Position numbers and translations under genes: made by a program | The notes under the pieces: generated by a model | Told to the model about the DNA's origin: nothing | Database searches by the model: none | Seen by the model: only the letters and a program-made list of their open reading frames with translations | Source of the DNA: Fulvimarina sp. | Lineage (GTDB): Bacteria > Pseudomonadota > Alphaproteobacteria > Rhizobiales > Rhizobiaceae | Assembly: GCA_002700095.1 (NCBI GenBank) | Contig: PACL01000041.1 | Span: 1-58,753, forward strand | Length of the DNA: 58,753 nt | Direction of reading: 5' to 3' | Shown: one piece after another, positions 15,091-23,917 of the stretch | Position numbering within the stretch: the first letter of the stretch is position 1 | Layout: each line of letters starts with the position of its first letter

Positions 15091-17637
15091 ATGTCGATCA
15101 CCACCGCCGTCGCACTCGTCGCCATCGTCGTCGCGCTCGGCTCGCTGGCGCGACCGGTCGCCCGCTGGCTCCGGTTGCCGGTCTCGATCGTGCTGGCAAC
15201 GGGCGGCACCGCGCTCGGCGCCCTCTGCCTCTATTCCCTCGCCAATCCCGGCTCGCTCCTGCCGGCGGAATTTTCCGCCCAGGTCCTCGATCTGCCGGTC
15301 GGCTCGCACCTGTTCCTCTACGTCTTCCTGCCGACCCTGATCTTCCAGGGCGCGCTCGGCATGGACATGCACCGGATCCGCGAGGACTTCCTGCCGATCA
15401 TCATCCTCGCCCTCGTCGCCGTCGTCGTCGCCACCTTCGGCGCCGGGCTGGCGCTCTGGCCGCTGGCGGGCCAGTCGCTCGTCGCCTGCCTGCTCGTCGC
15501 GGCGCTGATAGCCACGACCGACCCGGTGGCGGTGATCGCCATCTTCCGCGAGGTCGGCGCACCGGAACGGCTGACCCGCCTCGTCGAGGGCGAGAGCCTC
15601 TTCAACGACGCGGCGGCGATCTCGCTCTTTCTGATCTTCACCACCGCCATCACCGCCTCCGGCTCGCTCACGGCGCTGTCGGTCGCCTCCAGCCTGATCG
15701 TTCTGCCGCTCGGCGGCGCGGTGCTCGGCTGGGCCGTGGCGCAGGCCTTCCTCGTCCTGTCGCGCTCCCTCGCCGACGACCGCATCGCCTTCGTCTCCCT
15801 CAGCCTCGCGGTGCCCTACCTCGCCTACTGGATCGGCGAGGAGGTTCTGGAGGTCTCCGGCATCATCGCCGTCGTCTCGGCGGGCGTGACGCTCGCCACC
15901 TTCGCGCCGGGGCGGATCGCCGGCGATACCTGGCGCCATCTCTCCGACACCTGGGAACAGCTCGCCTCCTGGTCGGCGATCCTGATCTTCGTCATGACCT
16001 CGCTGCTGGTGCCGAGCCTCGTCAGCGACGCGACACCCTACGATCTCTTCCTCCTCGTCGTCGTGTTCCTGGCGACGCTCGCGGCGCGCGCCGTGGTGAT
16101 CTTCGGCTGCTTCCCGCTGCTGTCGCGCTTCGGCCTCTATGACGGGGTGTCGCGCTCCTATGCGATCGTGATGATCTGGGGCGGCCTGCGCGGCTCGATG
16201 ACGCTGGCGCTGGCCCTCGCGGTCACCGAGAACCCGGCAATCCCGCGCCCGGTCGCCGCCTTCGTCGCGACCATCGCCACCGGCTACACGCTGATGACGC
16301 TGTTCGTGCAGGGTACGACGCTGCGCTTCCTCATCCAGCGGCTCGGGCTCGACATGCTGTCTCGCATCGACCAGGCAATCCGGGACCTCGCGCTGGCTGC
16401 GACCTCGGAAAAGGTGCGGATCCTGGCGCGCTCGATGGTGCGGCGGTTTCGCTCGACGCGCTCTTCTGCCGGAACGGAGGGCGAAATCGAGGTGGAAGAC
16501 GGGGACGGCGTGCCCGACGGGCTCGACGGAGTCGTCGCCCCTGCCGCCTCGACCGCCAGCCTATCGGCCGAAGAGAAGCTGCGGCTCGCGCTGATCACCC
16601 TGTCGGACCGGCAACGGGAGATCGTGCTGCGGCATTTCAACGAGGGCAAGATCGCCCCCGCCATCGCCCGGGAACTCGCGGCCGAGGCGCGGCGACGGCT
16701 TGACCTGATCAGGATCTCCGGCCGGGCCGGATATGCCGAGGCCGACGAGGCCGAAGTCGGCTTTGACCGGCTGGACCGCATTGCCAGCATCCTGCAGCGG
16801 CGGCTCGGCTACAGCCAGCTCCTGTCGCAGCGCCTCGCCGACCGGTTCGAGCGGCTGGCGGAGATCTCGCTCGTCATCGACCGGCTGGTTCCGTTCGCCG
16901 AAACCGAACTGCGGCCGGTCCTGGGGGCCGGGCCGACCGACGCGGCGATCGCCACCCTGGTCGAGCGCCAGAGCGTCGTCGAACGGGAGATCGCGGCGAT
17001 CCGGCTGCAATATCCGGCGTATGTGGCCAAGCTCGAGCGGATGATCGTCGCTCGTTCGGTGCATTCCTTCCAGGCGATCGAGATCGAACGGCTGCGACGT
17101 TCGGGCGTCATCAACGCCGAGGTCGAGCGCAGCGTGCTCGGCGGCATCGAACGCCGGCGGCAGGCGGAGAGCCGGCGCCCACCGCTCGATCTCGGGCTCG
17201 ATACGCTGCGGCTCATCGAGCGCTGCGACCTCTTCGCCGACCTTTCGACCAGCGACAAGTCCGATCTCGCGCGGCATCTGCGGCCGCATTTCGCCGTTCC
17301 CGGCATGCCGCTGATCCGCGCCGGCGAGATCGGCGACGCTGCCTATTTCATCGCCTCGGGAGCCGTGGAAGTCGCTCGGCCCGACGGCGTCAAGGTCCGA
17401 CTCGGCAGCGGCGAGGTGTTCGGCGAAATGGCAGTGATCTTCGACATCCGGCGCTCCGCCGACGTCAGGGCCATCGCCTATTCCTCGCTGCTGCGGCTCT
17501 CGGCCCAGGATTTCGCCCGGTTTCTCGTCCGCCATCCCGATGTGCGCTCGAAGATCGAGGCGGTGGCTCGGGCGCGGATGGCGGAAAACCTGGCGGAGGC
17601 ACAGCCCAGCGCGCCGGCGGGCGCCGTTCTCGCATAG
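15091..17637 (+). CDS. CPA1-type Na+(cation)/H+ antiporter with C-terminal cyclic-nucleotide-binding domain
   Basis: An 848-residue NhaP/SOS1-like exchanger. Residues 1 to about 415 form the membrane domain with the ion-binding motifs ATTDPVAV and EGESLFNDAAAI and the late GGLRGSMTLALAL segment. A long cytoplasmic helical region follows (about 420-700), then a cNMP-binding domain at about 712-825 whose phosphate-binding cassette reads FGEMAVIFDIRRSADV, keeping the key Glu and Arg. The cassette therefore looks able to bind cAMP or cGMP. It converges with a nucleotide cyclase gene 13 bases away, which makes cyclic-nucleotide control of transport plausible. Confidence 0.9.
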   Translation: MSITTAVALVAIVVALGSLARPVARWLRLPVSIVLATGGTALGALCLYSLANPGSLLPAEFSAQVLDLPVGSHLFLYVFLPTLIFQGALGMDMHRIREDFLPIIILALVAVVVATFGAGLALWPLAGQSLVACLLVAALIATTDPVAVIAIFREVGAPERLTRLVEGESLFNDAAAISLFLIFTTAITASGSLTALSVASSLIVLPLGGAVLGWAVAQAFLVLSRSLADDRIAFVSLSLAVPYLAYWIGEEVLEVSGIIAVVSAGVTLATFAPGRIAGDTWRHLSDTWEQLASWSAILIFVMTSLLVPSLVSDATPYDLFLLVVVFLATLAARAVVIFGCFPLLSRFGLYDGVSRSYAIVMIWGGLRGSMTLALALAVTENPAIPRPVAAFVATIATGYTLMTLFVQGTTLRFLIQRLGLDMLSRIDQAIRDLALAATSEKVRILARSMVRRFRSTRSSAGTEGEIEVEDGDGVPDGLDGVVAPAASTASLSAEEKLRLALITLSDRQREIVLRHFNEGKIAPAIARELAAEARRRLDLIRISGRAGYAEADEAEVGFDRLDRIASILQRRLGYSQLLSQRLADRFERLAEISLVIDRLVPFAETELRPVLGAGPTDAAIATLVERQSVVEREIAAIRLQYPAYVAKLERMIVARSVHSFQAIEIERLRRSGVINAEVERSVLGGIERRRQAESRRPPLDLGLDTLRLIERCDLFADLSTSDKSDLARHLRPHFAVPGMPLIRAGEIGDAAYFIASGAVEVARPDGVKVRLGSGEVFGEMAVIFDIRRSADVRAIAYSSLLRLSAQDFARFLVRHPDVRSKIEAVARARMAENLAEAQPSAPAGAVLA

Positions 17638-17650
17638 GGCCGCCCCGGCT

Positions 17651-19633
17651 TCAGGACGCCTCCTTCACCTGGGCACTGCTCGCCTCACCGCCCGAAGCCA
17701 TTGGTTTCCTGGCCTCCCGCGCAACGATCGTCGCATAGAGGAAGTCGAGCGACGGATGGCCGTCGAACGAGGCGTTCTGCCGCGTCCCGTCGGCGATGGT
17801 CGCATCCACCGCCGCGTTGAAACGGGCGCGAATCTGTGGTGCGATCGGCTCGTCCGGCAGCACGGTATAGACCGGCGCAACGCCGCTGCGGCCCTTGACT
17901 GCGATCCGGGCGACGAGAAGCGGCGCCAGCCTCTCGCGCACCCGTTCGGCCGTGGCGGCGCCGAGGAGCAGCGGAACCCGGCACTCCTTCGACGCGCCTT
18001 CCAACCGCGAGGCATAGTTCACCGCGTCGCCCAGCACGGAATAGTCGAACCGCGTCGCCGAGCCCATGTTGCCGACGACGCAGGCGCCGGTGTTGATGCC
18101 GACCCCGATGGCGAGCTTCGGGGCGGCCTCGCCCAGTTCGGCCCGCAGCTCGGCATTGAGGCAATCGACCGCCGCCAGCATCGCCAGCCCCGCCTCGACC
18201 GCGTGAACGGCATGGTCCGGATCGTCCAGGGGGGCGTTCCAGAAGGCCATGATGCAGTCGCCGATGAACTTGTCGATGGTCCCGCCCCGCTCCAGCACGG
18301 CGTCGGACAGCGGCGTCAAGAGCCGGTTGACCAGTTGCGTCAGCCGCTCCGGCTCGTCCTTCATCGATTCGGCGAGCGTCGTGAAGTTGCGGATGTCGCT
18401 GAACAGGATGGTCAGTTCGCGCTTTTCGCCGCCGAGCTTCAGCGCGTTCGGATCGCGGGCCAGCCGCTCGACCATGGCCGGCGCCAGATAGTGGCCGAAG
18501 GCACGGGTGACGCTGCGGCGTAGCGCTCGCTCCTCGGTGATGTCGCGAGCGGCCAGCGGCGCCAGCACAGCGGCGACGGCCAGCGAGGGGGCGAGCGGCG
18601 GCAGGAACAGGCCGGCGAGGAAGAACGTCGCAAGGCTCGCCGCGAACACCGCCGCAACGAGGCCAAGCCCGAGCGCCAGCGTCGAGAGGCCGGCCGGACG
18701 CCAGCCCACAAGGGCTGCGCACGCCGCGGCGAAGCCGATGGCGAGGCCAACGAGCGGCATGCCGGCCGGGGCGACACTCAGGGCATAACGAAGATTGTCG
18801 GCGATGGTCGCCTGGATCTCGACGCCGGGCACCAGCATGCCGGTCGCGGAGGTGAAGGCGGTGGCGAAGCTGTCGGCGCCGCCGGTCTCGGCGGGGATCG
18901 CCATCTGCAGGCTGCGACCGACCACCACCAGCTTATTCTTGAAGGTGCCCGGCGGCAGGAAATTCGCCGGATCGAGCGCCTGGTAGTAGGAGACCGTCGG
19001 ATAGCTGCGGGCCGGGCCCATCGGCCGGATCAGCCGGCCGGGCACCGCCTCTGCCCCTTCCCCCGCGGCGCGCAGCAGCTCCGCCGCGAAGCCGTCCGGC
19101 GCCGCCGGCATGCGCCGCAGGACGCCATCCGGGTCGAGCGACACCGAGGCAAGCCCGATCCGCGCCCCTCCGGCTATCAGGTCCGGAAACGGGTCGGTGC
19201 GGATCAACTGGCTCATATGCGGCGTCTCGATGACGCTCTCGTCGGCCGCGAGCACCACGTCGGGACCGAGCGCCTCGGCCAGAAGCCGGTCCGCCTCGCC
19301 TGTGGAGGGCTCGGCGAAGACGAGGTCGAGGCCGATCGCCTTCGCCCCGGCCTGCCGCAGGGCGGCGACCAGCCGGGCGTGGAGGTCGCGCGGCCAGGGC
19401 CATTGCAGCCCGATCTCGGCGAAGGACGGCTCGTCGATGGCGACGACGACGATGCCGCCATCGGCCTCGGCCAGCGGCCGCATTGGCGGCGGCGCGAGAG
19501 TCGCGAAGGCGTCGAAGACCCGCGCTTCCGCCATGCGGAAGGGCTGCCAGGCCGACAGGCCAAGGCAGAGCGCGATCGCCGCGAGAGCACAGAGAACGGT
19601 CTCGGCGAGCCGCCGCCGCGGCCGCGCCGTCAT
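17651..19633 (-). CDS. CHASE2-containing class III adenylate/guanylate cyclase
   Basis: A 660-residue inner-membrane cyclase. TM1 is about residues 12-30, a periplasmic CHASE2 sensor about 31-285 (VVVAIDEPSFAEIGLQWPWPR, GLDLVFAEPS), and three more helices lie between 288 and 362. The cytoplasmic catalytic domain runs from about 400 to 600. Metal-binding Asp413 (FSDIRNF) and Asp459 (IGDCIMAFW), base-selecting Lys455 and Ser532 (FDYSVLGD), and transition-state Asn539 and Arg543 are all present, so it should be active and most likely makes cAMP. Its ATG overlaps the stop of the FecR-TPR-barrel gene by one base, implying coupled synthesis and a shared pathway. Confidence 0.92.
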   Translation of the reverse strand: MTARPRRRLAETVLCALAAIALCLGLSAWQPFRMAEARVFDAFATLAPPPMRPLAEADGGIVVVAIDEPSFAEIGLQWPWPRDLHARLVAALRQAGAKAIGLDLVFAEPSTGEADRLLAEALGPDVVLAADESVIETPHMSQLIRTDPFPDLIAGGARIGLASVSLDPDGVLRRMPAAPDGFAAELLRAAGEGAEAVPGRLIRPMGPARSYPTVSYYQALDPANFLPPGTFKNKLVVVGRSLQMAIPAETGGADSFATAFTSATGMLVPGVEIQATIADNLRYALSVAPAGMPLVGLAIGFAAACAALVGWRPAGLSTLALGLGLVAAVFAASLATFFLAGLFLPPLAPSLAVAAVLAPLAARDITEERALRRSVTRAFGHYLAPAMVERLARDPNALKLGGEKRELTILFSDIRNFTTLAESMKDEPERLTQLVNRLLTPLSDAVLERGGTIDKFIGDCIMAFWNAPLDDPDHAVHAVEAGLAMLAAVDCLNAELRAELGEAAPKLAIGVGINTGACVVGNMGSATRFDYSVLGDAVNYASRLEGASKECRVPLLLGAATAERVRERLAPLLVARIAVKGRSGVAPVYTVLPDEPIAPQIRARFNAAVDATIADGTRQNASFDGHPSLDFLYATIVAREARKPMASGGEASSAQVKEAS

Positions 19634-22600
19634 CAGAACCGAGCCTGGAGGGAGGCGCGGATGGTGCGCCCTGCGGTCGGCACGTAGGGCGCCACTTCCA
19701 CCGCCTCGTCGAAGACGTTGTAGAGCCCGGCGTCGAGGGCGAAGTGGCGGTCGGCGCTCTCCCAGCTGCCGAAGACGTCGGTGACGAAGGCGTCGTCGAG
19801 CCGGTAGCCGTCCAGCTGGGAATCCCGGCTGCCGAGCCAGGTCTCCCGCGCAGTGACCTTGACCCGGCTCGGATGGACATAGGTGAGCTCGAACTGGCCG
19901 GTCCAGTCAGGCACGAAGGGGATGTCCCCGGCCTCGCGGGCGACTGTGCCTTCCGACCAGCTGCGCGCCAGCGTTCCGGACGCTCCGAGGCCGCCGCCGA
20001 GCCAGGCATTGACGGTGACGGCGAGGCGGTCGAGGCGGGCGTCCTCGACCGACACCGCGTCCAGATAGCGCGGCACCGAGAAGCTCAGACCGGCAAAATC
20101 CTGATGCTGGTACTCGACGGAGGTGAAAAGCCGCCGCGTCCATTCGCTGTCGAGCCTGACGACGGTGGTGTCCACGTGATCGGCGTCGCCAACGGTGCTG
20201 GAGCGCAGGCCGAGGACGCCGATCGGCGCCAGCGTGTAGGCGTCCTCCTCGGGCCGCTCGCGCAGGAAGGCGGCCCGCAGCCACTGGCCCTCGACCGGCA
20301 TGTAGGCCACGCCGACCCGCGGCTGCAGGAGATTGTCGCGGTCGCCGTCAGTCTCGTTCGTCGAGGCGAACAGCCCGGCCTCGAAGCGGATATCCTGCGT
20401 CGCCTCGAAGGTGGCGTCGATCCATGCCCGGCCGAACCGGCTGCGGCTTTCCGACGATGCCTCGGCGATCAGCACCGGAACCGGAACCGGTCCTCGAAGA
20501 TCGAAGGCGTAAAGGGTGCTCTCGGTCTCGGAGCGCGAACCGCCGTATTCGCCGCCATATTCGATGGTGACGGGGTCGAACCCGATCCGGTGGGTGGCAC
20601 TCGCCTTGAGAAGATCCTGCCGCGCATCGCCGGCGTAGCTGCCGAGGACGTCCTGGATCAGGAACTCCAGCGGCGTCGACGTCTCGGTGCCGTCGTTCCG
20701 GGCGCCGAACACCGCCACGTCGAGGACGTTGTGATAGCCGAAGCTGTGGCTGAGGCCGATCGTCCCGAGGAAGGTGTCGTGGCGGGCCGCATCGAGAGTG
20801 GTCAGCGGCACCGCCTCGAGGGCGACGTCGCCGGTGGTGCGTCCGGCCGAGAAGAACCCCGCCATCCGGTCGCTCGGCGTCAGCTGCAGGCCGAAGCCGC
20901 CGATGACCTGATAGGTGTCGTCATCCTGGGCGGCGTAGTCCGGCGCAATCGCCTCGACGCTCGCCTGCAGGAACATCGAATAGGGCAGCGGGCCGTAGCC
21001 GAGCGACTGGACACCGGCGCCGGTGAGCCCGCCCCACTGGTCGTCCGCATTGACGACGCCGCCGGAGAACGAGAACTCGGTGAAGGGCGAGGTCACGAAG
21101 GACGGCCGCAGGCGAGCGCCCGCAAGGCTGAGCGGATCGCCGAGAATGCCCTTGGTCAGGAGCGAGAAGCCCCGCCCGTCTACCGCGGGATCGGCTCCTT
21201 GGATCTCCTGGCCGCGGGCGAGCGCAATGGGCGACGAGCTGCCGTAGAGCGCCCGGTCGAAGTAGCCGGCGGCCTCGAACGGGTCGAAGACCAGTTCGCT
21301 CCAGTAGGAGCCCCAGGCGTCCAGCGACAGGACGCCGTAGGCGGCGGAGAGCACCGAGCCGGAATCCCGGGTCGCGCGGATCGACTGGTAGTCGCCGCCC
21401 CTGGCACGGATGCGCCTCACCGATTCCTCGGCATATTCGATCGCGGCATCGGCCTGGTACTGGTCGATCGCGAGAGCCGCCAGATATTGCGACGTCGTCG
21501 GGCTGTTCGGATCGAGGCGGTCGGCGTCCTCGAAGGCCTGGCGGGCATGCTCGATGTCGCCGGTGGCGGCATAGGCCTCGCCGAGGGCGAGGAGGCCGTC
21601 GGCATAGGCCGGGTTGACCGTCGAGGCCTTCAGGAGATTGTCGAGCGCCGCCGCCTCGTCGCCTTCCATCAGCTTCTGCTTGCCGCGCGCCAGGTAGCCG
21701 ACGGCAAAGGACGGGTCCCTATCGAAGATCGCGTCGATCATCGCCCCCGCCTCCTCCAAGCGGTTCTGGGCGAGATAGACGATGACGAGGTTGGTCCGGG
21801 TGACGAGGTCCTCCGGGTCGATGGCGATCGCCCGTTCGAGCGCCGCCTCGGCTTCGGCGTCGGCGCCCTTGTCGCCGAGCGCCAGGGCATAGTCGTTGAG
21901 GAGGTCGGTGTTGCCGGGGGCGAGCGCCAAGCCCTTTTCCAGATCGGCGATCGCGCCGGTGAGATCGGCCTTGGCATTGGCGCGATAGTAGGCCCGCGCC
22001 GAGAGCACCTCGGGATCCTCCGGGTCGAGCGCATAGGCCGCCTCGACCGCCCGGCCCGCCGTCTCGTTGTCGCCGGCCAGCATCGCGATCTTGGCGAGGG
22101 CTGCCATGTATTGCGGATCGCGGCTGAACCGCGGCTCGCCCTCCTGCATGATCGCGAGGGCATCCCGGGGCGAGCCGAGCATGGCGGCGACCATTGTTTC
22201 CCCGACGACGGAGACGCGATCGCTTGGATCGGCACGGGGACGCTCGGGTGCCGTCGTCGGATCGGCCAGCGAGCGGGCGAAATAGCGGAGATAGCTTGCC
22301 GTGGTGCGCTTTTCGCCCGCCAGATGTGGGATCGCCCGCTCATAGAGGGCGGCGGCACGGGCGTAATCCTGGCGCGCCCCCGCGATGTTGGCCTCGAGCA
22401 GCATCAGGCGCGCAGCCTGCGGGGCGGTCAGCGATCCCTTACGGGCCTCCGCAATCGCCCGTTCCGCCGCGTCCCTGCCGTCGCGGTCGGCGGCGATTTC
22501 CGCCGCGAGCACGCGGTCCTCGGCGGTCAGCGCGGTGGCCGGTGTTCCGGCCAGCCGGTCGCGCTCGGCGACGATCGCCCGACTCGGCAGGGTGGTGGCG

Positions 22601-23235
22601 GGAAACGATTCGAAAGCCGCCCGGAGCGAGAGATTGACCAGCATCTGCTCGCGCAGATCACCGGCGACGACGACGAGCTTGGACGGCGCCTGTCCGAGGG
22701 TGGCCGCCGCCGCCTCACCCCGGCGTACGGTGACCGAGCCCTGCGGGTTGGAGAATTCGACCTCGCCGTCGAGGACCGTGAGCCTCGAGCTGTCGCCGTC
22801 GGCCGAGAGGGTCCAGTCGGTGCCGCGGATCGCCGCCGTCGCCGCGGCGGTCTCGACGAAGACGCCGGAGCCTCCCCGCGCCGCGCGGCCGAAGATCTGG
22901 CCGCTCTCCAAGGCGAGCCGGGTATCGCCGCCGGGGACCCGCTCCTTGACGACGAGCACGGAATTGCGGCCGACGCGGATCTGGGTCTGATCGGCGAAGA
23001 GGATGGCCAGCTGCCCGGTCGCGTTGGTGCGCAGGACGTCGCCGGTCTTCACCTCCTGCAGGACCTCGACGCCGCGCCAGGCCGGGGCCTCGACGAGTTC
23101 GATCTCCTCGCCGAGTTTCGTCGCGATGACCGCGCCGGCAGCCGGGGCAGATCGCGGAACGGGCGCGGCAAGGGCTTGGGAAGACACGGCTAGGGAGGCG
23201 AGGATGGCGGTTAGCCGGCTACGCTTCAGACTCAT
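19633..23235 (-). CDS. FecR domain-TPR-outer-membrane beta-barrel protein
   Basis: A 1200-residue secreted protein. A signal peptide (residues 1-24, ending SSQALAA) precedes a FecR domain at about 60-180, with VKTGDVLRTNATGQLAILFADQTQIRVG and AAIRGTDWTLSADGDSSRLTVLDGEVEF. Helical TPR repeats span about 265-600 (for example AEAALERAIAIDPEDL and ARQAFEDADRLDPNSP). From about 620 to the end, alternating aromatic/hydrophobic strands resemble a TonB-receptor-like barrel and finish with ASLQARF, a terminal Phe typical of outer-membrane proteins. I infer an outer-membrane anchor with periplasmic FecR and TPR parts. I place the start at 23235 on signal-peptide grounds; the open frame extends further upstream. 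The cyclase gene follows with a one-base overlap. Confidence 0.87.
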   Translation of the reverse strand: MSLKRSRLTAILASLAVSSQALAAPVPRSAPAAGAVIATKLGEEIELVEAPAWRGVEVLQEVKTGDVLRTNATGQLAILFADQTQIRVGRNSVLVVKERVPGGDTRLALESGQIFGRAARGGSGVFVETAAATAAIRGTDWTLSADGDSSRLTVLDGEVEFSNPQGSVTVRRGEAAAATLGQAPSKLVVVAGDLREQMLVNLSLRAAFESFPATTLPSRAIVAERDRLAGTPATALTAEDRVLAAEIAADRDGRDAAERAIAEARKGSLTAPQAARLMLLEANIAGARQDYARAAALYERAIPHLAGEKRTTASYLRYFARSLADPTTAPERPRADPSDRVSVVGETMVAAMLGSPRDALAIMQEGEPRFSRDPQYMAALAKIAMLAGDNETAGRAVEAAYALDPEDPEVLSARAYYRANAKADLTGAIADLEKGLALAPGNTDLLNDYALALGDKGADAEAEAALERAIAIDPEDLVTRTNLVIVYLAQNRLEEAGAMIDAIFDRDPSFAVGYLARGKQKLMEGDEAAALDNLLKASTVNPAYADGLLALGEAYAATGDIEHARQAFEDADRLDPNSPTTSQYLAALAIDQYQADAAIEYAEESVRRIRARGGDYQSIRATRDSGSVLSAAYGVLSLDAWGSYWSELVFDPFEAAGYFDRALYGSSSPIALARGQEIQGADPAVDGRGFSLLTKGILGDPLSLAGARLRPSFVTSPFTEFSFSGGVVNADDQWGGLTGAGVQSLGYGPLPYSMFLQASVEAIAPDYAAQDDDTYQVIGGFGLQLTPSDRMAGFFSAGRTTGDVALEAVPLTTLDAARHDTFLGTIGLSHSFGYHNVLDVAVFGARNDGTETSTPLEFLIQDVLGSYAGDARQDLLKASATHRIGFDPVTIEYGGEYGGSRSETESTLYAFDLRGPVPVPVLIAEASSESRSRFGRAWIDATFEATQDIRFEAGLFASTNETDGDRDNLLQPRVGVAYMPVEGQWLRAAFLRERPEEDAYTLAPIGVLGLRSSTVGDADHVDTTVVRLDSEWTRRLFTSVEYQHQDFAGLSFSVPRYLDAVSVEDARLDRLAVTVNAWLGGGLGASGTLARSWSEGTVAREAGDIPFVPDWTGQFELTYVHPSRVKVTARETWLGSRDSQLDGYRLDDAFVTDVFGSWESADRHFALDAGLYNVFDEAVEVAPYVPTAGRTIRASLQARF

Positions 23236-23265
23236 CGGCGATGAACTCGGACGTGACGATACGGC

Positions 23266-23295
23266 ATGAATCGAGAGGCACTGCACCGCTGTCAA
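23266..23295 (-). promoter_or_regulatory. Possible promoter of the FecR-barrel/cyclase operon
   Basis: On the minus strand a perfect TTGACA (23295-23290) is followed after 17 bases by the weak -10 candidate GATTCA. It lies 31-60 bases upstream of the barrel gene start, within the 199-base divergent gap shared with the PycTM-like gene. A lone TCACA half-site near 23390 is not enough to call a CRP site. Confidence 0.3.
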
Positions 23296-23434
23296 TCGGA
23301 CACTTCCGGTTGCGGGCCGGGATCGGGACAAATCGTTCCGGACGTGTCGTTGCGGCCACAGACGGGCCGGCGAAGATTCGTCACAGATCTTCAGGCAAAC
23401 AACCTGTCTCGAATCGCGTCTTCCGGAGCGTCCG

Positions 23435-23917
23435 ATGTCCGAGAGGCATCTTGCCCATCTCGTCGAAGCCAACCGCATGTTCGCCGACCACATCCGGACG
23501 GCGGACCAGAAGGCGGCCTACATTTTCACCTTCATCCTGGCACTGGTCGTCTGGTCGGCGGAAACCCGGCGGTCCTTCTCGCTGGAGCACATCGCCACGA
23601 CGGGGATCCTCAACGCCGTGGCAGGCCTCGTCCTGATGGGTGCCGTCGGCGTCGCCCTCGTCTCGGCGCTCTGCGTCGTGCTGCCCCGCTCGCGGCCGGG
23701 CACCAGCATCCTCTTCTGGGGGGCTTGGCCGGGTGCCGCGACGGCCCTCGACGAGGCCCGTCGACGCGACGACACGGAATTCCTCTATGAAGACTATCTC
23801 CAGAACACAAAGACTCTCGCCGCAATCTGCCAGGCGAAATACCGGATGGTTGCGATCGCCTTCCGTGCGATGTTCGTCGTCTTCGCCAGCTATCTCGCGC
23901 TGCTGATGACCGGTTGA
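23435..23917 (+). CDS. Small membrane protein resembling Pycsar effector PycTM
   Basis: A 160-residue protein with hydrophobic segments at about 28-44, 55-83 and 138-158. The pattern ADQKAAYIFTFILALVVW near the N-terminus and FLYEDYLQNTKTLAAICQAKYRMVAIAFRAMFV near the C-terminus matches what I know of the PycTM (former DUF5706) family, membrane effectors that respond to cyclic nucleotides in Pycsar anti-phage defence and disrupt the membrane. GGAG precedes the ATG by six bases. It diverges from the FecR-barrel/cyclase operon, the only cyclase in view. Family members also occur alone in rhizobial genomes, so a defence role here is inference. Family assignment is by pattern only. Confidence 0.6.
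   Translation: MSERHLAHLVEANRMFADHIRTADQKAAYIFTFILALVVWSAETRRSFSLEHIATTGILNAVAGLVLMGAVGVALVSALCVVLPRSRPGTSILFWGAWPGAATALDEARRRDDTEFLYEDYLQNTKTLAAICQAKYRMVAIAFRAMFVVFASYLALLMTG

Noticed and set aside
12664..15939. A minus-strand open frame of more than 1000 codons
   Set aside because: It runs antisense to the binding protein, P1 peptidase and antiporter genes, all of which have clear domains. Its translation is Arg/Gly/Asp-rich without motifs, as expected from third-position GC bias.
16561..16700. Sigma-factor region 4-like helix-turn-helix in the antiporter C-terminal region
   Set aside because: The stretch around LSDRQREIVLRHFNEG looks superficially like sigma region 4, but it lies in a continuous helical cytoplasmic part common to SOS1/NhaP-like exchangers and lacks the rest of the sigma domain.
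19483..23193. A plus-strand open frame of more than 1200 codons opposite the FecR-barrel gene
   Set aside because: No signal peptide, membrane segment or domain, low-complexity RRG/AEDRR-type composition, and fully antisense to a gene with strong domain evidence.
23386..23396. CRP/cAMP receptor site in the barrel/PycTM divergent region
   Set aside because: Only a single TCACA half-site is present; no TGTGA partner at six-base spacing.
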